Assembly (NCBI GenBank): GCA_016705955.1
Contig: JADJKO010000002.1
Location: 744,001-808,000, forward strand
DNA from: Flavobacteriales bacterium
Lineage (GTDB): Bacteria; Bacteroidota; Bacteroidia; Flavobacteriales_F; PHOS-HE28
Length of the DNA stretch: 64,000 nt
Reading direction: 5' to 3'
Below the pieces are notes generated by a model. That model made no database searches and was not told where the DNA came from. It saw only the letters and a program-made list of their open reading frames with translations. A program made the translations under genes and the position numbers. Each line of letters begins with the position of its first letter. Within the stretch, counting starts at the first letter, position 1. Positions 43,093 through 51,482 of this stretch are shown one piece after another.

Positions 43093-44745
43093 ATGCTCAC
43101 CCGGATCACCATTTCCAACTACCTGCTCATCGAGAGCTTGGAACTGGCTTGGGCCGAAGGCTTGACCACCATCACTGGTGAGACCGGAAGTGGAAAGAGC
43201 ATCCTCATCGGCGCCTTGGAATTGGCCATGGGCGGTCGGGCCGATGCCGGGCTGTTGCGCGATCCCTCCAAGCGATGCGTGATCGAACTGGAACTGGATG
43301 TGTCCGATCTTCCGGTGACGGACTGGTTCACTGCGAATGAGATCCCGCAGGAATCATTGACCATCCTACGGCGACAATTGGACCCCGGCGGACGGTCACG
43401 CGCATTCGTGAACGACACCCCCGTACGCTTGGAGCAGTTGCGCGAGTTGGGGTCGCGATTGGTGCATGTGCATAGCCAGCACCAGACTTTGTTGTTGAAC
43501 GATGCAAGGTTCCAACTCGGGTTGGTGGACCAACTGGCGGGTCATGCGGCAGAGGTCGATGATCTCAGCCGGAAGTTCAGGTCATGGCGGGAGTTGCAGG
43601 CCGAATTGCTCGGTCTACGCGATGAGGAACAACGGGCACAGGCTGAACTGGACTTCCTGCGGTTCCAACGAACAGAATTGGAGGAAGCCGGATTGAAGGA
43701 GGGCGAACAAGGGGCGATCGAAGCGGATCTGCAACGTGCAGAGCATGCGGGAGAACGTTTGGAAGCCTACGGCGCTGTGGAAGAAGGAGTGGCTGGGGAT
43801 CGTGGTGCACTCGGCGCGTTGACCAAGGTGAAAGCACTGCTCGCCAAAGTGGCCGGGGTGGATCCTATGATCGCTTCTATGCTTGAGCGGATCAACAGTT
43901 GCGCGATCGAGTTGAAGGATATCGGGGCGGAAGCATCCTTGGCTGCGGTCAACGTGGAATCCGATCCAGCGCGAATGGACCTTCTTCGTGGTCGACTGGA
44001 CCTTTTACTGCGTCTTCAGCAGAAGCACAGGGTCCGAACCACCGAGGAGTTGATCGAACTGCTCGGTTCGCTTCAAGCACGAACGCAGCACATGGGATCG
44101 CTGAATGATCGGATCGCGGCGTTGCAGGAACAGGAGAACGCATCTGCCAGTGAATACGACCAACTTGCCAAGCGGATCTCGAAGGCGCGGACCAAGGCCG
44201 TGAAGCCATTGGCCAACAAGGTGGAGGCGATCCTCCAGCAGCTTGGCATGCCGCACGCCGTCTTCCAGTTCGATCACCGCACCGGCGAGCCCGGGCCATT
44301 CGGTATCGATCACATCCGTGCATTGTTCACCGCCAACAAGGACCGCGCACCAGCGCCATTGGACAAGGTGGCTAGCGGCGGGGAACTCAGCCGCGTGATG
44401 CTATCACTGATCTCCCTCGCAGCAGGTTCCAAGGATCTTCCTATTGTGGTGTTCGATGAGATCGATGCAGGCGTGAGTGGCGAAGTCGCCGACCGGGTGG
44501 GTTCACTACTCGCCGCGATGGGGAAGGAGCGGCAAGTGATCACGATCACACACTTACCACAGATCGCCAGCAAAGCAGCGCATCACCTGGAAGTATCCAA
44601 GACATCAGAGGGCGAGCGAGTACGCACGCACATCGCGCCGTTGGATCACGAGCAGCGTGTACAAGCCATCGCGCGGATGTTGAGCGGACGCAAGCTTACC
44701 GCCGAAGCCGTGGACAACGCCCGCGTCCTGCTATCGCAGCAGTAA
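43093..44745 (+). CDS. recN: DNA repair ATPase RecN
   Basis: 550 aa SMC-like ATPase of double-strand-break repair. Walker A GETGSGKS (29-36), a long coiled-coil middle, signature VASGGELSRVMLSL and Walker B PIVVFDEIDAGVSG. It ends KLTAEAVDNARVLLSQQ. Last gene of the bamD cluster; 66 bases separate it from DUF4835. Convergent with the lysyl-oxidase gene, only 5 bases apart. Confidence 0.94.
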   Translation: MLTRITISNYLLIESLELAWAEGLTTITGETGSGKSILIGALELAMGGRADAGLLRDPSKRCVIELELDVSDLPVTDWFTANEIPQESLTILRRQLDPGGRSRAFVNDTPVRLEQLRELGSRLVHVHSQHQTLLLNDARFQLGLVDQLAGHAAEVDDLSRKFRSWRELQAELLGLRDEEQRAQAELDFLRFQRTELEEAGLKEGEQGAIEADLQRAEHAGERLEAYGAVEEGVAGDRGALGALTKVKALLAKVAGVDPMIASMLERINSCAIELKDIGAEASLAAVNVESDPARMDLLRGRLDLLLRLQQKHRVRTTEELIELLGSLQARTQHMGSLNDRIAALQEQENASASEYDQLAKRISKARTKAVKPLANKVEAILQQLGMPHAVFQFDHRTGEPGPFGIDHIRALFTANKDRAPAPLDKVASGGELSRVMLSLISLAAGSKDLPIVVFDEIDAGVSGEVADRVGSLLAAMGKERQVITITHLPQIASKAAHHLEVSKTSEGERVRTHIAPLDHEQRVQAIARMLSGRKLTAEAVDNARVLLSQQ

Positions 44746-44750
44746 CGCGC

Positions 44751-47700
44751 TCACGGCAATTGCTCCGTTCGCGTGGCCGTCGGTATGCTTCCACCGATAT
44801 TCAAGAGGATCACATCCCGATCATTCAAGCTGCCGGTGTATTTCACTACGCCGCTCAGATTCGTGTCCTCCATGTAGTACCCCGTGATCGTCGCCGTGGG
44901 GATCGACCCACCCACCACGTTCAGGATCGGATCACGATCATTGTCCTGCCCGACGTACTTCATGATCCCATCCTTGCGCGCATTCCCTGCCCAGAGCATC
45001 CACGCGCCGAGATCGTTCTTCCGGGCATCCGTTCCATAGGTCGCGGTCTCCACCGCGCGGAAGTCAACGGTCACTGGCGCGGCGCCGAGTGGTACCGCAT
45101 TGGCGGTCATGGCTCCGAAGTGGTTGCGATGCCGAACGGATAGGCGGTAGGATCCCGGTGCCACCTGGAGCAGGACCGGCGAAGAGCCATCCGTGCCCAC
45201 GATGTCGCCATCCCGTTGCAACAAGGCACTACGCGTGGCCAACACCGCATATGGTGGGGTGGTGCTCCGGGCCTCGACCATGACCCAATCGACAATAGCG
45301 TTCGCTCCGGTGATGGCGAACACACCAGCGCTCACTTGTTCACCACCGCCACCATTCACATGGGTGAAGCCCAATGCGGTGTAGGGTTCGGTGCTTGGTA
45401 GCAGCAATGCTGCCCGGAGGTCATCGCGCATCAACGGTGGTAAGGATGCCACATAGGGGCCTTCCAACCAGACCTTCGGATACACGGCGACCGTGTTCGG
45501 AACGGACAAGCATCCGTTCACGATACTCGTGCTCACATTGTTAGCGTCCTTGTTCACGATGTCCGTGATGTGCGTGATGCAGATATCGGCACCGGTGAGT
45601 GTGAGGTAGTGAACGCGAAGCAGCGGAACGAAGTCGGCGTTCTTCACCATCGTGCTGTCGAGGTACGAAAGGCCGATGACCTTGGTGCCGCCCAAGGTGG
45701 TGCTCACCGTGATCTCATCCGTCGGGCTTCCTTCCAGGTTGGGTACGAGGTTCTCTGCGGATTGTATTGTGATGCCGCTCATCTCGAACTCATATCCGAC
45801 TACTCGACAGGTCGGATTGCGCACCAGCACATCCACGGTATGGTTGGCCGGGTCCAGGTTCCCAAGGCTCAGGTCCACGAGATCCGAAGTGCTCTGCCAA
45901 CCGCGCGGAAAATCGCACCACGGATGGTAGTGCAGCACGTGGCTGGTGCCGTCATGCACGGCCTGCTGGTTGTAGCAGTTGCCCATCAGGGCCGCATCCG
46001 TCACCGTCACCAACCCATCATTGTTCAGGTCGTTGCAGCTTGTCGGGCTGATGTCGTTGCCCAGGATGGCCGCCACGTATTCCATGGCATCGGGTTGGGT
46101 CTGGTTGCCATCATTGTTCAGGTCGCCACGCTTGGTCGGGCCTGCACACACGCCGTTGCAATCCGCACGCGCATCGCCATAGGCCTGCCCGAGACAATCC
46201 GTCCAGATGGGGCAAGGGGAGACCACCGTGAAGGAGGGGACGTTCTGGGCATTGTGCGTGATGTTGATGCACACCTGCGCATAGTTGTTCGCATAACTCA
46301 TTTCCTGTCGGCCCAGTGCATCAGGCGCATGCTGCCAGTTGGTGCGAAGTACCAGCGTATAGGTTCCGTCCACGACATCCGTCATATCCACCCAGTTGCA
46401 GGTGGTCCCGGACGAGTACTCATCATAGCACCCTTTGCTGATCCCCATGTTGCTGCAACCGAACTGCCCGGAGTACCCCGGTGAGCACCCGACATCGATG
46501 ACGCAATACCCGTTCTTGAATCCCACAGGAATGGAGTTGTTGTCCTGGTCGAAGAGCAGGTAATCGGCATAGCCGGCGTAGTGCGCGTGACCATGGCAAT
46601 TGTTTGTATTGAACATGATCGGTTGGCTGCTCGGGTTCCCGATGTAATAATCGGTCGTGCCGATATTCTTGATCCGTGTCGCGAAGCGGAGAACATAGCG
46701 TTGTCCGAGCGCTTTCACACAGCCTTCCGCCGGTGCGCATGCATCGGTGATGGTAACGGATTGCATGGTAAGCGTGCTCTGTAATCGCGCCTGGTCCAAG
46801 GTCAGGTCGGGGCCTTCCGGGCAGTTGGGGTCACCAAAGGCAATGCAGCAGTTCGCGCACGGGATCGTCGCCAACGGTTCGAAGTTGCACGAAGCCACGT
46901 TCATGCAGCCCACCACCGGACCATCGTAGATGATGCTCACCGTAATGGCACTGCCGCATGCTCCTGCATTGTCTCCCACGCGCAGGTGGTGGAGCGTGCC
47001 GCCGGGCATGTTGGCGCTCACCACGGCCTGTAGCCCGCAGCCACCCAAGTTGTCATCCGCGAATGTTGCGCCTTCCACGCCCGTGCTCAGGACGATGCTC
47101 GAACAAGCGAGATCGTACAGCCACAACCGTGTGTCGCAGGTGTTGGTCCCGCATGTGGTGATCCGGTACTGGCCGGTCTGTGGTGGCGTGAAGTCGTACC
47201 ACTGCTCCACGGCCGTGGTGGTGAACGTGGTCAAGGTCTGCGGATAGCTCCCGGTCAATGGGGCCAGCGTAAGAGGAAGCGCCGTTCCACAACTGAAGCC
47301 CGGAGGACAATTGAAGGTGGTCTCTTCGTACGATCCGAATGTTCCCCCTTGGCGGACCAGCACCCCGTCCAGCCAGACGTAATACGCCCCGTAGCCATAG
47401 GTGCTGTGATAGATGCCATCACCAGCTGTATCGTTGATCCGGAAGACCAGGCAGGTATTGCTGGGAACACAAAGTGTGGTGCCTTGGTAGGTTCCGCTTG
47501 CCAATGTTGCACCTGTGGATCCGTTCTTCAGCGACCAACTGGTCTCTCCCGGATAACTATCATTGAAGATGTCGATCCGGACACGGGATTGCCCGCTAGG
47601 GCACGTGTACGAACAGGTACCGTTGTTCACGTTCACCGAGGAACTGTAATTGCTTGCGGTCGTTTCATTGCAACCGAAGATGGGGTTCAGGCTACCCACG

Positions 47701-48287
47701 AACACATCGTCGATGGCCAGATCGCTCAACGCACCACTGCCGGTGATCGCACGGAACCGGATACGCAAATTGGTCTGGCCAGCCCAAGGCGACAGGTTCA
47801 GCCAACCTTGCTTCCAGTAAAGTCCTTTATCACCAGTAGCGGTCCAGACGTTCTGCGTAACGGTCCCGTTCGCATTGATGTCCACGATCAAACTGCCCAT
47901 CTGTGTGCCACGCATGTGGTACCAGAAGGTCAAATAAGGTGAGCTGAGCGCACTGATGTTGTAACAAGGGGTTTGCAGGGTTGCGGTCTTGCTCGGCGTG
48001 TTGCCCGCTGCAGCAGCGCTCACGTACATGTACAGCGCGCTCCCTGTGGTATTGTTCAAGGTGTGATCCGTGATGGGACCGGTGTTCGCCGTCGGGGTTC
48101 CGTTGCGGTCCACCCACCAATCCAGATCGTCCCCGGTGAGGTTGGTCCAATTCGTTGGAAGCGTTCCCGGGGTACCTTCAGAACCACTGGTGAAAGGCTC
48201 GTTGGCCGGGAAGGTGGTCACACATTGGCCGAATGCCACGGCGAAAGGCAACGTAATGGCGAGTAACAGGGTACTTGATCGGATCAT
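44751..48287 (-). CDS. Secreted multidomain protein with lysyl-oxidase domain
   Basis: 1178 aa from the M that opens MIRSSTLLLAITLPFAVAFGQ. Order: signal peptide; MAM/lectin-like domain (about 30-200); beta domain with FNDSYPGETSW (about 235-325); PPC-like domain (about 330-455); lysyl-oxidase domain (about 520-675); dockerin-like calcium repeats DLNNDGN and DLNNDGL (about 720-775); shared C-terminal module (last 210). In the oxidase part HGHAH (565-569) matches the copper His triad, and K591 and Y624 (GCYDEY) match the LTQ cofactor residues. Animal enzymes oxidise peptidyl-lysine amines. Substrate here unknown. Confidence 0.85.
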   Translation of the reverse strand: MIRSSTLLLAITLPFAVAFGQCVTTFPANEPFTSGSEGTPGTLPTNWTNLTGDDLDWWVDRNGTPTANTGPITDHTLNNTTGSALYMYVSAAAAGNTPSKTATLQTPCYNISALSSPYLTFWYHMRGTQMGSLIVDINANGTVTQNVWTATGDKGLYWKQGWLNLSPWAGQTNLRIRFRAITGSGALSDLAIDDVFVGSLNPIFGCNETTASNYSSSVNVNNGTCSYTCPSGQSRVRIDIFNDSYPGETSWSLKNGSTGATLASGTYQGTTLCVPSNTCLVFRINDTAGDGIYHSTYGYGAYYVWLDGVLVRQGGTFGSYEETTFNCPPGFSCGTALPLTLAPLTGSYPQTLTTFTTTAVEQWYDFTPPQTGQYRITTCGTNTCDTRLWLYDLACSSIVLSTGVEGATFADDNLGGCGLQAVVSANMPGGTLHHLRVGDNAGACGSAITVSIIYDGPVVGCMNVASCNFEPLATIPCANCCIAFGDPNCPEGPDLTLDQARLQSTLTMQSVTITDACAPAEGCVKALGQRYVLRFATRIKNIGTTDYYIGNPSSQPIMFNTNNCHGHAHYAGYADYLLFDQDNNSIPVGFKNGYCVIDVGCSPGYSGQFGCSNMGISKGCYDEYSSGTTCNWVDMTDVVDGTYTLVLRTNWQHAPDALGRQEMSYANNYAQVCINITHNAQNVPSFTVVSPCPIWTDCLGQAYGDARADCNGVCAGPTKRGDLNNDGNQTQPDAMEYVAAILGNDISPTSCNDLNNDGLVTVTDAALMGNCYNQQAVHDGTSHVLHYHPWCDFPRGWQSTSDLVDLSLGNLDPANHTVDVLVRNPTCRVVGYEFEMSGITIQSAENLVPNLEGSPTDEITVSTTLGGTKVIGLSYLDSTMVKNADFVPLLRVHYLTLTGADICITHITDIVNKDANNVSTSIVNGCLSVPNTVAVYPKVWLEGPYVASLPPLMRDDLRAALLLPSTEPYTALGFTHVNGGGGEQVSAGVFAITGANAIVDWVMVEARSTTPPYAVLATRSALLQRDGDIVGTDGSSPVLLQVAPGSYRLSVRHRNHFGAMTANAVPLGAAPVTVDFRAVETATYGTDARKNDLGAWMLWAGNARKDGIMKYVGQDNDRDPILNVVGGSIPTATITGYYMEDTNLSGVVKYTGSLNDRDVILLNIGGSIPTATRTEQLP

Positions 48288-48365
48288 GAGGGCTGATTGA
48301 AAGGACAAGGTACCCTGCTCACGGTTAGCGTGCAAACCAAGGTCCTGTTCTCCGGCGTCTCCGTC

Positions 48366-48373
48366 TATCTTCG
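48366..48373 (+). promoter_or_regulatory. Putative -7 box of fabI
   Basis: TATCTTCG, 18 bases before the fabI ATG. Confidence 0.35.
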
Positions 48374-48391
48374 CCGCCTATCACAGAACAC

Positions 48392-49210
48392 ATGGCGAAC
48401 GGGATCCTGAAGGGCAAACGCGGCATCATTTCCGGGGCACTGAACGAAATGAGCATCGCATGGAAGGTGGCCGAGCTTGCGCATGCCGAGGGAGCTTCCT
48501 TCGTGCTCACCAACGCACCGGTGGCGATGCGCATGGGCGAGATCAACAAACTCTCCGAAGCGACCGGTGCAGCTATCATTCCTGCGGATGCAACGAATGA
48601 TGACGACCTCGAGAAGTTGTTCGCCGAGGCGCAGTCCAAACTGGGTGGACCGATGGATTTCGTCCTGCACAGCATCGGCATGAGCCCGAACGTGCGCAAA
48701 GGGCGGCCTTATGACGATTTGAATTACGAATGGTACAAGCAGACCCTGGATGTGAGCGCGATGAGTTTGCACCGCATGTTGCAAGCCGCTCATAAGGGGA
48801 ACGCGCTGGCCGAGGGTGCTTCCGTGGTCGCGTTGAGTTATATAGCGGCACAACGGGTGTTCCCGAACTATGGCGACATGGCCGATGCGAAGGCCCTGTT
48901 GGAATCGATCGCACGCAGTTGGGGATATCGTTTGGGCAAGGACAAGAATGTACGGGTGAACACCGTGAGCCAGAGTCCGACCATGACCACGGCGGGTTCA
49001 GGGGTGAAGGGCTTCGATGGCTTCTTCGGATTCGCACAGGAAATGAGTCCGCTCGGCAATGCACCAGCGGAGGATTGCGCCCGCTTCTGCCTCGCCTTGT
49101 TCAGTGATTACACCAAGTTCGTCACCATGCAGAACCTCTACCACGATGGGGGCTTCAGCAGCACAGGCGTCACGCCGGAGATCATGGCCAGGTTCACGTC
49201 GGCGGAGTGA
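48392..49210 (+). CDS. fabI: Enoyl-ACP reductase
   Basis: 272 aa short-chain dehydrogenase-type enoyl reductase. GIISGALNEMSIAWKVAEL near the N-terminus is the NADH-binding start, HSIGMSPNVRKGRP follows, and YIAAQRVFPNYGDMADAKALLE carries the YxxxxxxK-type catalytic residues. VNTVSQSPTMTTAGSG and QNLYHDGGFS end it. It finishes each round of fatty-acid elongation, complementing fabG at 27.8 kb. Confidence 0.92.
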   Translation: MANGILKGKRGIISGALNEMSIAWKVAELAHAEGASFVLTNAPVAMRMGEINKLSEATGAAIIPADATNDDDLEKLFAEAQSKLGGPMDFVLHSIGMSPNVRKGRPYDDLNYEWYKQTLDVSAMSLHRMLQAAHKGNALAEGASVVALSYIAAQRVFPNYGDMADAKALLESIARSWGYRLGKDKNVRVNTVSQSPTMTTAGSGVKGFDGFFGFAQEMSPLGNAPAEDCARFCLALFSDYTKFVTMQNLYHDGGFSSTGVTPEIMARFTSAE

Positions 49211-49316
49211 ACCCGACGGATCCGCCTTCATTCAGTTCCGCTTGCGGTGGTCGTATGGCATGGGCGTGAGCGATCATCCCAACGATCGGATCCGCCTACA
49301 TTTGGGAACCATCGCC

Positions 49317-51470
49317 ATGCATTGTACGCTACGCCGTCTGCTACCCATCCTTCTATTCGTTGCCGGCGCCGGTTCACAAGCACAATCCGGCAAAGCGTTC
49401 TTCAAGGAAGGGGAGAAGCTGAGGGCTGCGCAGGAGTTCGAACAGGCCTTGGAGAAATACTCCTTCGCCATCCGCACGGAACCAGGGATGATCAAGGCCT
49501 ATCAGGCACGCGCCGAGGTGTATGGATCATTGGGGAAGCTTGTGGAACGTGCAAGCGATCTGGCGCAAGCAGCACGGCTGGACAAGGGAGAACCGGACAA
49601 TGCGGTTGCTGCCGCACGGGCGTACTTCGATATGGACAGCGCAAGGGTTGCGGCCGAATTCTGTGATCAAGCGATCCTTGTTTCGCCGAAGAACCAGGAA
49701 GCGCTTATGCTGCTCGCGAAGGCCTGCCTGCGAACAGGGGAGTTGGATCGTGCATCGAATGCGGCGGATGAAGCGCTCGCCGTGAAGGCCACCACGGATA
49801 CGTACTTCATACACGGCGTGGTGAGAACAGCGACGCGTGACTACAAAACGGCGGAGTTCGACCTGGATCGGGTGCTGGAATGGAACCACCTCTACGAACC
49901 CGCATATGTGGCGGCTTCTGAGGTCCAGCTCGCTTTGTACGAACTCTATTCAGGTCCTACCATGAAGATGCGGACCCTTGAGAAGTCCATTGAGCACTGC
50001 ACGCATGCGTTGGAACTGAATCCACAGAGTACGGATGCACTCTTCTGCCGGAGCAAGGCCTATGGTCACCAGAAGGAGTATGCCAAGGCGATCGATGACA
50101 TCAGCCGCTGCATGGCCCTCGGCAGGACCGACCGCGCGGTGTATCTGCAGCGGGCCCGTTACTACCAGGGCTATGGACAGTTCCAGAATGCGATCAACGA
50201 TGTGAACCAGTTGGTGTTGGCTGATATGAAGGACACGGAGGCGTTACAGCTTCGTGCTGATCTGCGTGAATCGAATCTGGACCTCGAGGGCGCGTTGAAG
50301 GATCTCGAATCGTTGCAGAAGGAACTCGTGGCAGCCGGGACCTTCAGCGGCGACCATCAACAACTGATCGAGGGATCCCGGAAAAGGATCGCGCTCCAGG
50401 TGTACGAGATGAACCGGGAAAGCGACGCGCCATCGATCACGATCATCAAACCCTTCCATGTCGCGGATATCGCGCAGGTCTCCAATTCGATCCGTTTCGT
50501 GGAGGTCAGCGGACACGTGCGTGACAAGAGTTTGCTCAAGTCCATCACCGTGAATGGAAAGCCTGCGGATTTCGCGACCGATGAGAAGGATCCTGAATTC
50601 GTCGTCAGTATTCCATTGGGGATGGACGTGACCGAACTGGTGGTCCAGGCCACGGATATCTACGAGAACTTCAGCAGCGAGGTCCTACGGATCGAACGCA
50701 GCGAGGGTGTTGCGCCATTGATCAGCATACTCTCGCCCAAAGCGGAAGGCACTACCATTCAACTGCCCGCAGGCAGGTCGGAGGTCTTCGTGGAGGGGAT
50801 CGTGAAGGATGAGAGTTTGATCAGCACGATCTCGGTGAACGGGGTGAATGCCAGCTATGCTCCGGATCAGAAGGACCCGGAGTTCAGTATCAAGGTGGAC
50901 CTGAAGGGAGAGGATCAGTTCACGATAAGGGCGGAGGACCAATTCGGCAATGCGAGTGATCTCGTCTATACGATCACGCGCAAGGCCGAGCCTGTTGCGG
51001 TTGTGAAGCCTCCTCCATCGGAATCAGTGGTCCACTCGGGCTCCACCGGGATCACATGGGTGATCTACATCGAGAATACCAACTACCGCAACTTTCCGGC
51101 GCTGCAATCCTCTCCCGCCGATGCGGCCAAGATGCAGAAGGCATTTGCGAGCTACACCATCCAACGCACCATCAACAAGAAGAACCTGACCAAGGAGCAA
51201 CTGGAGCGCTTCTTCAATGTGGAACTCCGCGATCTGGTGCGGACCAACAAAGTGAACACGGTCCTCGTGTGGTACACCGGGCATGGCCGGACCGTCAGCG
51301 GCAAGGCCTATTGGATCCCGGCCGACGGCAAGAAGGACGACATCTACAGTTTCTACAACTACGGGTCCTTGAAGGCACAGATGCAGAACTACAGCGAGAG
51401 CATCGGGAACACGGTGGTGGTGTCCAATGCCGCCGGTGGCGACGCGTCGTTCTATGAACTCACTCGTTGA
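49317..51470 (+). CDS. TPR protein with caspase-like domain lacking the catalytic Cys
   Basis: 717 aa. Signal peptide MHCTLRRLLPILLFVAGAGSQ, TPR repeats up to about 360, then two tandem Ig-like units that start with a SLLKSITVNGK / SLISTISVNGV pattern. The C-terminal domain (from about 575) is caspase/metacaspase-like: WVIYIENTNYRNFPAL, then VLVWYTGHG with the catalytic His656. Where family members have SDAC, it has SNAA (704-706), and it stops 11 residues later. Peptidase activity is therefore unlikely; it may be a pseudoenzyme. It lies 12 bases upstream of an adenylate cyclase. Confidence 0.75.
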   Translation: MHCTLRRLLPILLFVAGAGSQAQSGKAFFKEGEKLRAAQEFEQALEKYSFAIRTEPGMIKAYQARAEVYGSLGKLVERASDLAQAARLDKGEPDNAVAAARAYFDMDSARVAAEFCDQAILVSPKNQEALMLLAKACLRTGELDRASNAADEALAVKATTDTYFIHGVVRTATRDYKTAEFDLDRVLEWNHLYEPAYVAASEVQLALYELYSGPTMKMRTLEKSIEHCTHALELNPQSTDALFCRSKAYGHQKEYAKAIDDISRCMALGRTDRAVYLQRARYYQGYGQFQNAINDVNQLVLADMKDTEALQLRADLRESNLDLEGALKDLESLQKELVAAGTFSGDHQQLIEGSRKRIALQVYEMNRESDAPSITIIKPFHVADIAQVSNSIRFVEVSGHVRDKSLLKSITVNGKPADFATDEKDPEFVVSIPLGMDVTELVVQATDIYENFSSEVLRIERSEGVAPLISILSPKAEGTTIQLPAGRSEVFVEGIVKDESLISTISVNGVNASYAPDQKDPEFSIKVDLKGEDQFTIRAEDQFGNASDLVYTITRKAEPVAVVKPPPSESVVHSGSTGITWVIYIENTNYRNFPALQSSPADAAKMQKAFASYTIQRTINKKNLTKEQLERFFNVELRDLVRTNKVNTVLVWYTGHGRTVSGKAYWIPADGKKDDIYSFYNYGSLKAQMQNYSESIGNTVVVSNAAGGDASFYELTR

Positions 51471-51482
51471 TCCGACCCATCC

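Noticed and set aside
44310..44573. Open frame antisense to recN
   Set aside because: Reverse of the RecN ATPase region; no independent support.
49059..49316. N-terminal extension of the TPR protein
   Set aside because: The extension overlaps the end of fabI in another frame, whereas the ATG at 49317 begins a proper signal peptide.
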